Below, piece after piece: positions 1 through 9,454 of a DNA stretch of 36,303 bases; within the stretch, counting starts at the first letter, position 1; each line of letters begins with the position of its first letter. Origin of the DNA: Alphaproteobacteria bacterium (GTDB lineage Bacteria; Pseudomonadota; Alphaproteobacteria; SMXS01); the NCBI GenBank assembly GCA_030836535.1, contig JAURPT010000021.1, positions 1 to 36,303 on the forward strand, given 5' to 3'. The notes beneath the pieces are model-generated. The model was not told the origin of the DNA, did not search any database, and saw only the letters and a program-made list of their open reading frames with translations. The translations under genes were made by a program, and so were the position numbers.

Positions 1-866
1 TGACCAGAAGAAATGCCGCCTAAAACGCCGCCAGCATTGTTCGAGAGAAACACCGGCTTGCCGTCATCATCCAGCCGCATTTCATCTGCGTTTTCTTCAC
101 CGGTCAGGGCAGCTGCCTCAAAGCCGTTACCAATCTCAACGCCTTTTACCGCATTGATGCTCATCATCGCGGCTGCCAAGTCCGTATCCAGCTTGCCGTA
201 AAGTGGCGCACCAAGGCCGACGGGGACGCCGCTGGCCACGACTTCGATAACGGCACCGGTAGAGCTACCGCTTGCGCGCAACTCGTCGAGATACTCCGTC
301 CAGACGGGGACGATGTCTGCATCGGGGCTCCAGAACAGATTGTCGGTCGTGATGTCCCAGTCCCAATTGTCGCGATTGATCTTATGTGGGCCGATCTGCA
401 CCAGCGCACCGCGGATGGTGATTCCATCACCGAGTATCTTGCGGGCAACGGCGCCGGCGGCAACCCGCATGGCGGTTTCGCGCGCAGAGGATCTGCCCCC
501 GCCGCGATAGTCGCGCAGGCCATATTTGGCGTCATAGGTATAGTCGGCATGACCCGGGCGATACCGTTCTGCAATGTCGCTATAGTCCTTCGACCGCGCG
601 TCGACATTTTCAACCTGCAGATGGACAGGCGTGCCCGTTGTCTGGCCTTCAAACAAACCGGAGAGAATTTTCACCTGGTCCGGTTCCTGCCGGGCGGTGG
701 TGTATTTGGAACGGCCAGGCTTGCGCTGGTCCATGAAGGTCTGGATGTCTTCTTCCGACAGCTCGATCCCCGGTGGGGTGCCGTCGATGACGCAGCCAAT
801 GGCCGGACCGTGGCTTTCACCCCAGGTGGTGACGGTCCAGACATGCCCATATTTATTGAGAGACAT
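1..866 (-). CDS. aroC: Chorismate synthase (3' end cut by the window edge)
   Basis: Chorismate synthase removes phosphate from 5-enolpyruvylshikimate-3-phosphate to give chorismate, the last step of the shikimate pathway; it needs reduced FMN and acts in the cytoplasm. The reading frame starts at ATG 866 and stays open to the window edge, giving 288 codons of a protein normally about 350-370 residues. The start reads [20 protein letters not shown], the classic N-terminus. Further family signatures are [14 protein letters not shown], the [18 protein letters not shown] block, and near the edge [16 protein letters not shown]. The C-terminal part lies outside. It sits 12 bases downstream of fabI on the same strand, so the two are probably co-transcribed. 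Identification is firm. Confidence 0.97.
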   Translation of the reverse strand, partial: MSLNKYGHVWTVTTWGESHGPAIGCVIDGTPPGIELSEEDIQTFMDQRKPGRSKYTTARQEPDQVKILSGLFEGQTTGTPVHLQVENVDARSKDYSDIAERYRPGHADYTYDAKYGLRDYRGGGRSSARETAMRVAAGAVARKILGDGITIRGALVQIGPHKINRDNWDWDITTDNLFWSPDADIVPVWTEYLDELRASGSSTGAVIEVVASGVPVGLGAPLYGKLDTDLAAAMMSINAVKGVEIGNGFEAAALTGEENADEMRLDDDGKPVFLSNNAGGVLGGISSG

Positions 867-878
867 GGTGTGTCCTGA

Positions 879-1706
879 CTAGCTCTGTGCTGAGGGTTGC
901 AGGCTCATATCCGGGGCCTCTTCGTCCTTCATGCCAATGACATGATAGCCGCAATCCACATTGTGGATCACGCCGGTCACGGCCGTCGACAAATCGCTCA
1001 GCAGGTAAAGGGCCGAACCACCCACTTCGTCGATGGTGACATTGCGCTTGAGGGGTGCGTTCAACTCGTTCCACTTCATCAGATAGCGGAAGTCGCCCAC
1101 GCCAGAGGCCGCCAGGGTCTTGATCGGACCAGCGGAAATGGCGTTGACGCGGATATTCTTCTTGCCCAAATCCTTGGCCATATAGCGCACGCTGGCCTCC
1201 AGCGCTGCCTTGGCAACGCCCATGACATTGTAATGCGGCATCACGCGTTGTGAGCCGTAATAGGAAAGGGTGACCATGGAGCCGCCATTGGGCATGAGCT
1301 TTTCCGCTCGCTGTGCCACAGCGGTGAAGGAATAGCAGGAGATATTCATGGTCATGGCGAAGTTTTCCGGCGACGTGTCAACGTAGCGGCCCTTCAGCTC
1401 ATCCTTGTTGGAGAAGGCAATGGCATGCACGACGAAGTCCAGCGTGCCCCATTGCTTTTCAATTTCGGCAAAAGTGGCGTCCAGCGCGTCTTCGTTTGTG
1501 ACGTCGCATTCCACGATCAGGTTGCTGCCCAGGCTTTCCGCCAGCGGGCGCATGCGCTTTTCCAGATTTTCACCCTGATAGGTGAACGCAAGCTCTGCCC
1601 CTTGTTCGTGCAGGGCCTGGGCGATGCCCCAGGCGATCGACCGGTTGTTGGCAAGGCCCATGATCAAGCCGCGTTTGCCACTCATCAAACCGTTGGTTGC
1701 GCTCAT
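879..1706 (-). CDS. fabI: Enoyl-[acyl-carrier-protein] reductase (NADH), FabI type
   Basis: FabI reduces trans-2-enoyl-ACP to acyl-ACP, closing each fatty acid elongation cycle; it is the target of triclosan-type inhibitors. The 275-residue product is an atypical short-chain dehydrogenase. The N-terminus carries the FabI nucleotide-binding segment GLANNRSIAWGIAQALHEQG, and the catalytic Tyr-x6-Lys appears as YNVMGVAK, preceded by the family-typical SYYGSQ. The segment AISAGPIKTLAASG is the substrate-loop region of FabI. It is followed 12 bases later by aroC, an arrangement common in alphaproteobacteria with pdxH nearby in the opposite direction. Start ATG 1706 leaves a 107-base gap to the lipoprotein stop upstream. 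Confidence 0.97.
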   Translation of the reverse strand: MSATNGLMSGKRGLIMGLANNRSIAWGIAQALHEQGAELAFTYQGENLEKRMRPLAESLGSNLIVECDVTNEDALDATFAEIEKQWGTLDFVVHAIAFSNKDELKGRYVDTSPENFAMTMNISCYSFTAVAQRAEKLMPNGGSMVTLSYYGSQRVMPHYNVMGVAKAALEASVRYMAKDLGKKNIRVNAISAGPIKTLAASGVGDFRYLMKWNELNAPLKRNVTIDEVGGSALYLLSDLSTAVTGVIHNVDCGYHVIGMKDEEAPDMSLQPSAQS

Positions 1707-1813
1707 CTTCTTACCATCATGTAACTACAGAACTTTCGCGCGCATCCTACACAATTGGCCCGATGCCGCAAGAAAAGGCTGGCCCTACCCCTTGAAGCTG
1801 ATAGTGGCACGGT

Positions 1814-2272
1814 TTAGCCATTCTCCGCAATCCGCCAAACGCCGCCCCGGTCGCGGCAGGCGGTGCCATAGCCGGTGGCCAGTTGCCCGCTGGCCGTAAT
1901 CTGCTGTTGGAATTCGCGGCAGGGCTTGCGGTCCATGTCAAAGGCCGGTTGCGGTGTGACCGTGCCACTGGCCCCGGTGGAATTGTTGCGCCACTTCACG
2001 GCGATGCCCGAGGGGCTGTTTTCCAGCGCGTTCTGGGTGGCTTCCTCCAGCAGGGTGCGATCCTGCGACGACAGGTAACGGCCGATAGGGCCGCTGACAT
2101 TGGCCCCGGCAACCACGCCCAGGCGATCATTCACCGTGCCCGATGGGTCAATCGATACTTCTTTTTCGGGCGGTGGTGGGGCGTCATAATTGCCACTGAA
2201 CATGTCATGACTGGCGGAGCAGGCCGACAAAACCAGCAACAGGCCGATGGGGGCTAGTCTTGAGCGTGGCAT
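1814..2272 (-). CDS. Surface-antigen lipoprotein (RT0821/Lpp0805-like)
   Basis: Predicted outer-membrane-anchored lipoprotein of 152 residues. I chose ATG 2272 over the longer open frame (to 2329) because an AAGAGGA ribosome site sits about 5 bases before it and the protein then starts with a compact lipoprotein signal, MPRSRLAPIGLLLVLSAC, with the LSAC lipobox and Cys18 as lipidation site. A proline-rich linker follows. The C-terminal half (QNALENSPSGIAVKWRN, then a PCREFQQ segment and GTACRDRGGVWRI) resembles the COG4520/rickettsial 17 kDa surface antigen family, which has this pattern with two Cys. The exact function of that family is not established. It is divergent from pdxH. Confidence 0.8.
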   Translation of the reverse strand: MPRSRLAPIGLLLVLSACSASHDMFSGNYDAPPPPEKEVSIDPSGTVNDRLGVVAGANVSGPIGRYLSSQDRTLLEEATQNALENSPSGIAVKWRNNSTGASGTVTPQPAFDMDRKPCREFQQQITASGQLATGYGTACRDRGGVWRIAENG

Positions 2273-2445
2273 AAAGTCCTCTTGGCGCAGATCGGATTGG
2301 TCACTTGAAAATAGTATAACCTGCCCCAAAAGTACGACACTATCTGCAATTAGGTGCCGCCAGGGTTGGAATTAGCTTTCGCCAATTGGGGGCAAAAGGC
2401 CTATGATTGGTGAAGCTATTCACAACATGACGTGCCGATAAAAGC

Positions 2446-3039
2446 ATGACCCTTCCCAAGGACAAGAACCCGTTCGACTTCTTTGCCGAATGGTATGAAG
2501 AAGCCGCCAACAAGGAACCGTTTGATCACACCGCCATGGCGCTTGCCACGTCTGATGCGAACGGCCTGCCCAATGTCCGCATGGTTTTGCTCAAAGGCTG
2601 GGGGCCAGACGGATTTGTGTTTTATTCCAATGAGGAAAGCACCAAAGGGGGCGAGTTGGCGGGCAATCCCCAGGCGGCGCTATGCTTTCACTGGAAGCAG
2701 CTGGGGCGGCAGGTGCGCATCCGCGGTGCGGTTGACGTGATCTCTGCAGAGGAATCAGACGCCTATTATGCCTCACGCGACCGGGGCAGTCGTATCGGGG
2801 CCTGGGCCTCTAAACAGTCCCGCCCGCTTGAAGGGCGCTTTGCGCTGGAGAAGGAAGTGGCCCGCTATGCGGCGAAATTCGGCGTCGGCACCATTGATCG
2901 GCCGGATTATTGGCATGGCTATCGCGTCGTGCCGCAGAGCATAGAGTTCTGGCAGCATCGCGACCACCGCCTGCATGACCGCGTAACCTATGTTCCTGAC
3001 CAAGACGGCAATTGGGCTGGGGAGTGGCTGTATCCATGA
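2446..3039 (+). CDS. pdxH: Pyridoxamine/pyridoxine 5'-phosphate oxidase
   Basis: FMN-dependent oxidase that converts pyridoxine- or pyridoxamine-5'-phosphate to pyridoxal 5'-phosphate, the last step of vitamin B6 cofactor synthesis. The 197-residue product has the family pattern: an N-terminal DPFxxFxxWxxEA-like segment ([13 protein letters not shown]), then [20 protein letters not shown] for FMN binding, [11 protein letters not shown], a conserved EFWQ near the C-terminus, and the RLHDR segment; it ends in WLYP, the usual terminal motif. The stop overlaps the start of the cation transporter gene in an ATGA, so the two are translationally coupled. It is divergent from the surface lipoprotein with 173 bases between. 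Confidence 0.97.
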   Translation: MTLPKDKNPFDFFAEWYEEAANKEPFDHTAMALATSDANGLPNVRMVLLKGWGPDGFVFYSNEESTKGGELAGNPQAALCFHWKQLGRQVRIRGAVDVISAEESDAYYASRDRGSRIGAWASKQSRPLEGRFALEKEVARYAAKFGVGTIDRPDYWHGYRVVPQSIEFWQHRDHRLHDRVTYVPDQDGNWAGEWLYP

Positions 3040-3965
3040 GTTTGGACCGCGCCAAGATCGACCGGAAAGAAGCGGCACCCCTGATGCGCCGGGCCAGCTA
3101 TGCCTCGGTCATGGTGGCCTCTATCCTGATCGTCTCAAAGCTTGTGGTAGGTATTTATACGGGCTCGGTCGCCATTCTAAGCTCGCTGATGGACTCGGTG
3201 ATCGATATGGCCGCTTCCGTCATCAATCTGGTGGCCATTTATCACGCATTGCAGCCTGCTGATGTGCAGCACCGGTTTGGTCATGGCAAGGCTGAGGCTG
3301 TAGCCGGGTTGTTGCAGGCGGCAGGTATTGCGGCCTCTGCCCTGTTTATTCTTTTTGAGGCGCTGTCTCGGCTGGTGACGCCGGCGCCGGTAGAACATGC
3401 CGACGCGGGTATTATGGTGATGGTGTTTTCCACCGTCATGACCGGGTTGCTGGTGCTGTATCAGCGCAGCGTCATAAAACAAACTAAGTCCATGGCGGTT
3501 GAAGCAGATTCGCTCCACTACAAGGGCGACCTGCTGGCCAATGTGGCGGTGATTGGGGCCTTGGTGCTGGTGGGCTTCTGGGATGTCCAATGGGCTGACC
3601 CGGTCATGGCCATCGGTGTGGCAGTCTATCTGGCCTGGAATGGCTGGGAAATCCTGATGGAAGCGCTCGATGTGCTGATGGACAGGGAATTATCATCAGA
3701 AGAGCGGGAACGGATCGTTGAACTGGTAGAGCGGCATGAATATGTCTATTCGGTACATGATCTGCGGACTCGTTCGGCGGGTCAGACGGTCTTTCTGCAA
3801 TTCCATGTCGACTTGCCCACCGATATCAGCCTGATCGCTGCCCATGATATTCTTGATGACGTAGAAGACGAGCTGCTGCAGCGCTATCCTGGGGCGGAAA
3901 TCATCATCCATGCGGACCCGCTGGGCGTGATGGAAAAGCGCGATAGTTTTCGCGACGATCACTAA
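3036..3965 (+). CDS. Cation diffusion facilitator, FieF/YiiP type
   Basis: Inner-membrane divalent metal/proton antiporter (Zn2+, Fe2+ or Cd2+ efflux). ATG 3036 overlaps the pdxH stop (ATGA), which I prefer over an upstream ATG 3012 lying inside pdxH. The 309-residue product has the six-helix N-terminal domain with paired metal-site motifs LMDSVID in helix 2 and HYKGD in helix 5; these match the Asp/Asp/His/Asp zinc site of E. coli Yii[11 protein letters not shown] lies in the loop after helix 2. The C-terminal cytoplasmic domain (about residues 205-300, with [11 protein letters not shown] and HADP) is the usual dimerisation and metal-sensing ferredoxin-like fold. Exact metal specificity cannot be read from sequence. 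Confidence 0.93.
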   Translation: MSLDRAKIDRKEAAPLMRRASYASVMVASILIVSKLVVGIYTGSVAILSSLMDSVIDMAASVINLVAIYHALQPADVQHRFGHGKAEAVAGLLQAAGIAASALFILFEALSRLVTPAPVEHADAGIMVMVFSTVMTGLLVLYQRSVIKQTKSMAVEADSLHYKGDLLANVAVIGALVLVGFWDVQWADPVMAIGVAVYLAWNGWEILMEALDVLMDRELSSEERERIVELVERHEYVYSVHDLRTRSAGQTVFLQFHVDLPTDISLIAAHDILDDVEDELLQRYPGAEIIIHADPLGVMEKRDSFRDDH

Positions 3966-3979
3966 GGAAGAAAATAATT

Positions 3980-4324
3980 ATGATCACGGTTTATGGCATT
4001 CCCAATTGCGACACGGTCAAGAAAACCCGCAAGTGGCTTGAGGCTGAAGGTATCGACTTTACCTTCCACGACTTCCGCAAGGACGGGCTGGAGGAACGTC
4101 TCGCCGCCGATTGGATCGCCCTGTTGGGTGCAGATGTCGTGATCAACAAGCGCGGCACCACCTGGCGCAAATTGTCAGACGAGCAAAAGAACATCACCAG
4201 CGATGCCGAGGCTGTTGCGCTCATCCTGGAAAGCCCGGCGATGATCAAGCGCCCGGTGTTCGACAAGGATGGCGATTTGCATGTTGGCTTTAAGGACGAT
4301 GCGCAGGCTTTCCTGAAGGGGTAG
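3980..4324 (+). CDS. ArsC/Spx-family reductase, YffB type
   Basis: A 114-residue thioredoxin-fold protein of the ArsC/Spx superfamily. It begins MITVYGIPNCDTVKKTRKWL, the YffB subgroup signature with a single Cys in the PNCDT loop, and contains HDFRKDGL and INKRGTTWRKL. Family members bind glutathione in some species but are not proven arsenate reductases, and there are no ars genes around, so I do not name it arsC. It lies 14 bases after the cation transporter and probably belongs to the pdxH transcription unit. The product is cytoplasmic. Confidence 0.88.
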   Translation: MITVYGIPNCDTVKKTRKWLEAEGIDFTFHDFRKDGLEERLAADWIALLGADVVINKRGTTWRKLSDEQKNITSDAEAVALILESPAMIKRPVFDKDGDLHVGFKDDAQAFLKG

Positions 4325-4393
4325 CGATTCCTGACTCGCAAGGGTGCGATGAATTGATATAGGCTGCGTCTGGTAACACAGTGTAGTAACGCC

Positions 4394-5134
4394 ATGAATG
4401 CAGCAGACAGAAAAACCCTTATCCTTACTGGTGCCAGCCGGGGGATTGGCCATGCGACCGTCAAGCGCTTTTCCAGCGCTGGCTGGCGGGTGATTACCTG
4501 TTCGCGTCAGGCTTTTTCTGAAGACTGCCCGTGGGATGCCGGGCCCGAAGACCATATCCAGATCGACCTGTCGGACCCCGCTGGCCGCGAGCAAGGCATT
4601 GCCGAGATGCGCGACCGCCTGGATGGTGCCGGGCTGACAGCGTTGGTCAATAATGCCGGCATATCGCCCAAGGCAGGTGACGGCTCCCGCCTTAATACCA
4701 TCACCACAGACATGGATGTCTGGCGGCAGGTGTATGAGGTGAACCTGATGGCGCCACTCGCCCTGGCCCAGGGCCTGGTGGCAGAGTTGGAAGCCGCCCA
4801 GGGCAGTGTCGTCAACGTCACCTCGATTGCTGATAGCCGCGTACACCCCTTTGCAGGCTCGGCCTATGCAACATCGAAAGCGGCGCTTGCAGCCCTGACG
4901 CGGGAAATGGCGTCGGATTTCGGGCCGAAGAATATACGCGTCAACGCTATTGCACCGGGTGAGATCGACACGCCCATCCTTTCACCGGGGACTGAAGATA
5001 TTGTTGCTGGCCTGCCGTTGGGTCGCATCGGTACACCCGAAGAGGTTGCCAAGGTGATTTACTTCCTGTGTTCCGACCAGGCCAGCTATGTCACCGGCGC
5101 CGAGCTGCATGTGAATGGCGGCCAACACGTTTAG
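4394..5134 (+). CDS. Short-chain dehydrogenase/reductase (SDR)
   Basis: Classical NAD(P)-dependent oxidoreductase of 246 residues with one Rossmann domain. Visible motifs are the cofactor glycine motif TGASRGIG near the N-terminus, NNAG, the catalytic Ser in NVTSIADS, and the Tyr-x3-Lys pair in YATSK. IRVNAIAPGEIDTPIL and the final VTGAELHVNGGQ are also standard. The residue pattern after beta-2 (CSRQ) is compatible with NADP(H). The substrate cannot be predicted. It starts 69 bases after the YffB-like gene and is followed 18 bases later by a small conserved gene, suggesting co-transcription. Confidence 0.9.
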   Translation: MNAADRKTLILTGASRGIGHATVKRFSSAGWRVITCSRQAFSEDCPWDAGPEDHIQIDLSDPAGREQGIAEMRDRLDGAGLTALVNNAGISPKAGDGSRLNTITTDMDVWRQVYEVNLMAPLALAQGLVAELEAAQGSVVNVTSIADSRVHPFAGSAYATSKAALAALTREMASDFGPKNIRVNAIAPGEIDTPILSPGTEDIVAGLPLGRIGTPEEVAKVIYFLCSDQASYVTGAELHVNGGQHV

Positions 5135-5152
5135 GCTGACTAGAAGAGACCC

Positions 5153-5485
5153 ATGCCAAAGATCAAACTCAATAAATTGCAGGCGCGCACACTGGCGCTG
5201 TTCCAGGAACTGGCGCGCCACCCCGAAACCGCCATGACCGACCCGGAAACGGGTGAAGTCACCATCACGCAGATGCCGCATGCCCATGGGGACCACATGC
5301 ACTTGGGCGATCTGGTGATCTCTGCCCGTGACGCCTCCGGTTTTACCAATGAGGCTGTTTGGATCGCCTTGGAACGCAAGGGCCTTGCCCGCGGGGCCTT
5401 TCCCCTGTCCATCACCCTGACGGAGGCGGGCCTGTCGTTCGACACGGGACTTTTGCCGCCGACCGTCCAGAAATCTGACCATTAA
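5153..5485 (+). CDS. Small conserved protein of unknown function
   Basis: A 110-residue cytoplasmic protein with no signal peptide or membrane segment. I do not recognise a characterised family. A His-rich stretch, PHAHGDHMHLGD, at about residues 42-53 suggests metal binding, but this is only inference. The first residues KIKLNKLQARTLALFQELA form an amphipathic helix. It lies 18 bases downstream of the SDR with an AGAAGAGA ribosome site, so it is probably the last gene of that operon. Three GC-rich hairpins follow it. Confidence 0.75.
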   Translation: MPKIKLNKLQARTLALFQELARHPETAMTDPETGEVTITQMPHAHGDHMHLGDLVISARDASGFTNEAVWIALERKGLARGAFPLSITLTEAGLSFDTGLLPPTVQKSDH

Positions 5486-5505
5486 GCACTTTTACGCTCA
5501 CGCCA

Positions 5506-5562
5506 GCGCGCTTACGCGCGGCTCCGCGGGGGCGGCGCATTAGCGCCGGACCGCTTGCGGTC
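5506..5562. repeat. Cluster of three short GC-rich hairpins
   Basis: Three perfect inverted repeats follow each other between the small conserved gene and the crotonase: GCGCG-CTTA-CGCGC (5506-5519), CGGCGC-ATTA-GCGCCG (5533-5548) and GACCGC-TT-GCGGTC (5549-5562). No T-run follows, so this is not a typical intrinsic terminator. It may be a dispersed palindromic intergenic element or a transcript-end stabiliser; one copy in this window does not distinguish these. Confidence 0.5.
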
Positions 5563-5639
5563 TTGGGACGCTTTCATCGTGCTTGAAAGCTGTCTACAGT
5601 CTCACCAACGCTTGCTCTAGATCTGAGGGAAGAATCACT

Positions 5640-6500
5640 ATGACCTACAACGCTATCAAGACATCGGTTGAGAATAATGTTCTCACCCTGACCATGAACC
5701 GGCCGGATCGGCTGAACGCCTTTAACCTGGAAATGCGCGATGAGATGATCGACGTATTCACCAAAGTGAATAGTGACGACGACGTTCGGGCTGTGATTGT
5801 CACTGGCGAAGGCCGTGGCTTTTGCGCCGGGGCCGATCTGGGTGCTGGCAAGGACACGTTCAACACAGACAAGCGGGCCGATGGTGGCGGGCAGAGCCAG
5901 TGGCGCGATGGCGGTGGTCAGCTGACGCTCGCAATTTATGAATGCCTTAAGCCCGTAATTGGCGCGATCAATGGTCCCGCCGTGGGCGTCGGTGCCACCA
6001 TGCAATTGCCGATGGATATTCGCATTTCATCAACTGCAGCCAAGTTCGGCTTTGTGTTCGCCAAGCGTGGCCTGGTGATGGAGGCCTGTTCCAGCTGGTT
6101 CCTACCGCGCCTGGTTGGGATGGACCAAGCCGCCCGTTGGGCCTATTCCGGTAAGGTGTTTGAAGCGCAGGAAGCCTATGATGGCGGCCTGGTCTCTGAG
6201 CTGCTTGCGCCGGAGGATCTGTTGCCTCGCGCCAATGAAATCGCCCGTGAATTTGCTGAGGAAACATCATCGATTTCGGTCGCGCTGATGCGTCAGATGA
6301 TGTGGCGGATGATTGGGGCCGACCACCCGATGGAAGCCCATAAAGTCGACAGCCGTGGTATTTCCGTGCTTGGCAAATTGCCGGATGCAGCCGAAGGCGT
6401 GACATCATTCCTCGAGAAGCGCCCGCCGGCCTTCCCGATGAAAGTATCAGAAGATATGCCGGATTATTTCCCCTGGTGGGACGAACCCCGGTTTCAGTAG
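5640..6500 (+). CDS. Enoyl-CoA hydratase/isomerase (crotonase family)
   Basis: Crotonase-fold acyl-CoA enzyme of 286 residues. I chose ATG 5640, preceded by GAGGGA, over an upstream in-frame ATG at 5583. The N-terminus (NNVLTLTMNRPDRLNAFN) and the oxyanion-hole segment GRGFCAGADLG are typical, as is PVIGAINGPAVGVGATM. At the position of the second catalytic Glu of true hydratases the region reads KRGLVMEACSSWFLPRLVG, so hydratase activity is possible, but isomerase or other crotonase chemistry cannot be excluded. The insert between about residues 75 and 100 is Gly- and Gln-rich. It stands alone and ends at a bidirectional terminator shared with nadC. Confidence 0.9.
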   Translation: MTYNAIKTSVENNVLTLTMNRPDRLNAFNLEMRDEMIDVFTKVNSDDDVRAVIVTGEGRGFCAGADLGAGKDTFNTDKRADGGGQSQWRDGGGQLTLAIYECLKPVIGAINGPAVGVGATMQLPMDIRISSTAAKFGFVFAKRGLVMEACSSWFLPRLVGMDQAARWAYSGKVFEAQEAYDGGLVSELLAPEDLLPRANEIAREFAEETSSISVALMRQMMWRMIGADHPMEAHKVDSRGISVLGKLPDAAEGVTSFLEKRPPAFPMKVSEDMPDYFPWWDEPRFQ

Positions 6501-6514
6501 CACTGGAATAATCC

Positions 6515-6551
6515 AAAAAAAATGGCTCGGGTTTCCCGGGCCATTTTTTTT
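6515..6551. terminator. Bidirectional intrinsic terminator
   Basis: A perfect GC stem flanked by an A8 tract on one side and a T8 tract on the other (ATGGCTCGGG, short loop, CCCGGGCCAT) lies between the convergent crotonase and nadC genes. It works as an intrinsic terminator in both directions. Confidence 0.93.
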
Positions 6552-6564
6552 GGCGGTTTAGCGG

Positions 6565-7413
6565 TTAACCGACGGCCTCAAAATCCATGCCGATATCCAT
6601 CGCTGGGGCAGACTGGGTGATACGACCAACCGAAATATAGTCGACACCGGTCTCGGCAATGGGGCGGATCGTATTCAGGTTGATGCCACCAGAGGCTTCC
6701 AGCGGAATACGGCCGCCCACCAGAGCAATGGCCTCGCGCAACATGTCGGGTCCCATATTGTCGAGCAGCAACATGTCAGCGCCTGCATCCTGGGCTTCCT
6801 GCACCTGGACGAGTGTGTCGCATTCGACTTCGATCTGCAGGTCGGTGCCGGCACGCGCGGCCTGAACGGCCTGGGTTACACCACCAGCCAGGGCAATATG
6901 GTTGTCCTTGATTAGCACGGCATCGAACAGACCAATCCGGTGGTTCTTGCCGCCACCCATGGTCACGGCATATTTCTCCAACATCCGCAGACCCGGCGTG
7001 GTTTTGCGGGTGTCGAGCAGCGTCGCGCTGGTGCCGTCGATCATATCGACATATTGCCGGGTCAGCGTGGCGATGCCGGAAAGGTGCTGCAGAATATTCA
7101 GTGTTGGCCGCTCAGCGGTCAGCAGTGCGCGGGCAGGGGCCTCAATGCGGCAAAGCACCGTGCCAGTTTCTACAAAGTCACCGTCTTCAACGCAGAACTC
7201 AATCTTGGCGTCGGGCGCCAGGCGTTTGATAAAGCCGATGGCAATGGGCAGGCCAGCGACAATCTGTGGCTCCCGCGCGGCCATGGCGGCGTGGAAGATC
7301 ACCCCTTCGGGTACGACCGTATTGGACGTCACATCACCCGTGCCAACATCCTCAGCAAGGATGCGGTCGATGAAATCGTCCAGGTCGGTCAGTTTGTCAG
7401 GCAGCTGCTTCAT
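6565..7413 (-). CDS. nadC: Nicotinate-nucleotide pyrophosphorylase (carboxylating)
   Basis: Quinolinate phosphoribosyltransferase: quinolinate plus PRPP gives nicotinate mononucleotide, CO2 and pyrophosphate in de novo NAD synthesis. With ATG 7413 the product has 282 residues, the usual size. Signatures are [10 protein letters not shown] near the N-terminus, RTLNILQ-like [27 protein letters not shown] with the PRPP/quinolinate-binding Arg and Lys, [16 protein letters not shown], and EASGGI near the C-terminus. An upstream in-frame start would add an unconserved extension inside nadA. The start overlaps the nadA stop by 17 bases, implying translational coupling. Confidence 0.96.
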   Translation of the reverse strand: MKQLPDKLTDLDDFIDRILAEDVGTGDVTSNTVVPEGVIFHAAMAAREPQIVAGLPIAIGFIKRLAPDAKIEFCVEDGDFVETGTVLCRIEAPARALLTAERPTLNILQHLSGIATLTRQYVDMIDGTSATLLDTRKTTPGLRMLEKYAVTMGGGKNHRIGLFDAVLIKDNHIALAGGVTQAVQAARAGTDLQIEVECDTLVQVQEAQDAGADMLLLDNMGPDMLREAIALVGGRIPLEASGGINLNTIRPIAETGVDYISVGRITQSAPAMDIGMDFEAVG

Positions 7414-8410
7414 CGGGAATGGGCTTCGCGGCAGGAGACATTTCAAGCATGCGTTGGACAGACTCCAGCGCCTTGACGCGGATATCTTCATCAACCTCAA
7501 TCTGTGGCGTCATGTTGGCCAGTGACAGATAGAGTTTCTCCAGCGTGTTCAGCTCCATGAAGGGGCAGTTATTGCAGTTACACTCGCCATCATCTGCCGG
7601 GGCGCCAATAAAGGTTTTCTCCGGTGCGCGCAGCTGCATCTGATGAATGATGTGCGGCTCGGTGGCGATAATGAAGGTGTCGGATGGGTCTTCCAGTACA
7701 TAACGCAGGATTGAAGAGGTCGAGCCCACATGGTCTGCATGGCGCAGGATATGGTCCGGGCATTCCGGGTGGGCGGCAATCGGTGCGCCGGGGTTTTCCG
7801 CTTTCAGCTTGATCAACTCCCGTTCGGAGAATTGCTCATGTACAATGCAGGTGCCCTGCCACAGGGTCATGTCGCGGCCGGACTTCTTGGCCAGATAGCC
7901 ACCGAGATATTTATCCGGCGCGAACAGGATCGGCTGGTCTTCGGGGATCTGATTGATGATCGCCTCAGCATTGGTCGAGGTGACGATGATGTCGGACAGC
8001 GCCTTCACCTCGGCAGAGCAGTTGATATAGGTCAGCGAGATGTGGTCCGGGTGTTCTTCGCGGAAAGCTTTGAACTCGTCAGGCGGGCAGCTGTCTTCCA
8101 GTGAACAACCGGCTTCCATGTCCGGTAGGATCACGGTTTTTTCGGGGCTCAGGATCTTGGCTGTCTCGGCCATGAAGCGCACGCCGCAAAAGGCAATGAC
8201 ATCAGCGTCCGTATTGGCGGCATTGCGGGACAGGTCGAGCGAGTCGCCGACAAAGTCTGCAATATCCTGGATTTCCGGCGACTGATAGTAATGTGCCAGG
8301 ATCACAGCATTGCGTTCTTTGCGCAGGCGGTCAATCTCAGCCTTCAGGTCGATAAACGGGTCGATTTCCGTAATGTTGAGCGGCGTCAGGTTCGCCTGTG
8401 TGTCACTCAT
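7397..8410 (-). CDS. nadA: Quinolinate synthase
   Basis: NadA condenses iminoaspartate with dihydroxyacetone phosphate to make quinolinate, using a [4Fe-4S] cluster. ATG 8410 gives 337 residues; an ATG six codons upstream (8428) is also possible, but AGG lies just before 8410. Motifs include [19 protein letters not shown], the cluster Cys regions [12 protein letters not shown] and the C-terminal [10 protein letters not shown], and the HPECP segment. It is followed directly by the overlapping nadC. No nadB (aspartate oxidase) lies in the window, so the iminoaspartate source is encoded elsewhere. Confidence 0.96.
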   Translation of the reverse strand: MSDTQANLTPLNITEIDPFIDLKAEIDRLRKERNAVILAHYYQSPEIQDIADFVGDSLDLSRNAANTDADVIAFCGVRFMAETAKILSPEKTVILPDMEAGCSLEDSCPPDEFKAFREEHPDHISLTYINCSAEVKALSDIIVTSTNAEAIINQIPEDQPILFAPDKYLGGYLAKKSGRDMTLWQGTCIVHEQFSERELIKLKAENPGAPIAAHPECPDHILRHADHVGSTSSILRYVLEDPSDTFIIATEPHIIHQMQLRAPEKTFIGAPADDGECNCNNCPFMELNTLEKLYLSLANMTPQIEVDEDIRVKALESVQRMLEMSPAAKPIPDEAAA

Positions 8411-8548
8411 GGTCTGCCTATTCGTCATACTGTGATACGGCCTGTTTCGCCGGGTCTCTCAAGACCCAACCGCATATTTGGCCGAGTCATGGCGTATGCG
8501 GCGGTGCGGGGCAAGCTTTTTTGCAGTTTTATGATGCCTTCCGTATCA

Positions 8549-9454
8549 TCACCGCTGTGTTACGGCGGTGTAGAGTGTCGGACTGATATAGCCCGGCGAG
8601 GACGAAACAACGCGTCCGGTCTCGATCATATGGTCCAGATGTGCTTGCACCGAAAGGGCCGCCGCCGGGTGCAGATATTCCGGCACATCATGATACATCG
8701 CCTTCACCATAGAAGAAATGTAGCGGATATCCGTCTTCAGGCAGAACATGATTTGTTCTTCCCGCGCTTCCCGGTGGGCGATGAAGGCCTCAACAAAGGG
8801 CTTCGGGTCGGTGATGGCGGGCCCATGCGTCGGCCAGTACACTTCGTCATCACGGTCCAGCAACAGGCGCAGGCTGGCCATATAATTGGTCATATTGCCG
8901 TCTGGCGGGGAAATGACTGACGTTGACCAGCCCATGACATGGTCGCCGGTAAAGAGCGTTTTGGCTTCCCGATAGCAAAAACACATGTGGTTGGATGTAT
9001 GCCCAGGCGTATGGATCGCCTCAAACGACCAGCCATCACCTTCAATGATATCGCCATGGTTCAGGGTGACGTCGGGCACGAAATCTCTGTCGCCACCATG
9101 TTCGACGGTGTTTTCGCCACCGCCACCGGCATGGGGGCCAAAGCCATAGGTCTTGGCACCCGTTGCTTTCTTTAGCGGGGCAGCGGCGGGCGAATGGTCC
9201 ATATGTGTATGGGTGATCAGAATATGGGTAACGGTTTCCCCTTCCAGTGCCTTTTGCAAAGCCGCAATGTGGTCATCATCCAATGGGCCTGGGTCGATCA
9301 CGGCGACGTTGCCTTTGCCAATAATGTAGGTGCCGGTACCCGTATAGGTGAAGGGGCCAGGGTTGGCGGCAATAACCCGGCGAATATTGGGGGCGACTTC
9401 GTCAACCACGCCTGGTTCGAATTCGATGTCACGCAGGAAGGGAATATCTGTCAT
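8549..9454 (-). CDS. Metallo-beta-lactamase-fold hydrolase (LACTB2-like)
   Basis: Zinc-dependent hydrolase of 301 residues. The metal motif HTHMDHSPAA (HxHxDH) is intact, followed by HTPGHTSNH and TGDHVMGW, which supply the other His and Asp ligands. The C-terminal part (LHPAAALSVQAHLDHM, GRV) is a winged-helix-like tail as in LACTB2-type proteins. Relatives act on RNA, thioesters or other esters; the substrate here is unknown. Its start overlaps the stop of the DUF2147 gene (ATGA), so it is the second gene of that operon. Confidence 0.9.
   Translation of the reverse strand: MTDIPFLRDIEFEPGVVDEVAPNIRRVIAANPGPFTYTGTGTYIIGKGNVAVIDPGPLDDDHIAALQKALEGETVTHILITHTHMDHSPAAAPLKKATGAKTYGFGPHAGGGGENTVEHGGDRDFVPDVTLNHGDIIEGDGWSFEAIHTPGHTSNHMCFCYREAKTLFTGDHVMGWSTSVISPPDGNMTNYMASLRLLLDRDDEVYWPTHGPAITDPKPFVEAFIAHREAREEQIMFCLKTDIRYISSMVKAMYHDVPEYLHPAAALSVQAHLDHMIETGRVVSSSPGYISPTLYTAVTQR

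Noticed and set aside
164-652. Long minus-strand open frame inside aroC
   Set aside because: It is a shadow frame; the chorismate synthase frame from 866 has clear family motifs, while this one has none.
3980-4324. True arsenate reductase ArsC
   Set aside because: It matches the YffB/Spx-like subgroup with no ars genes nearby.
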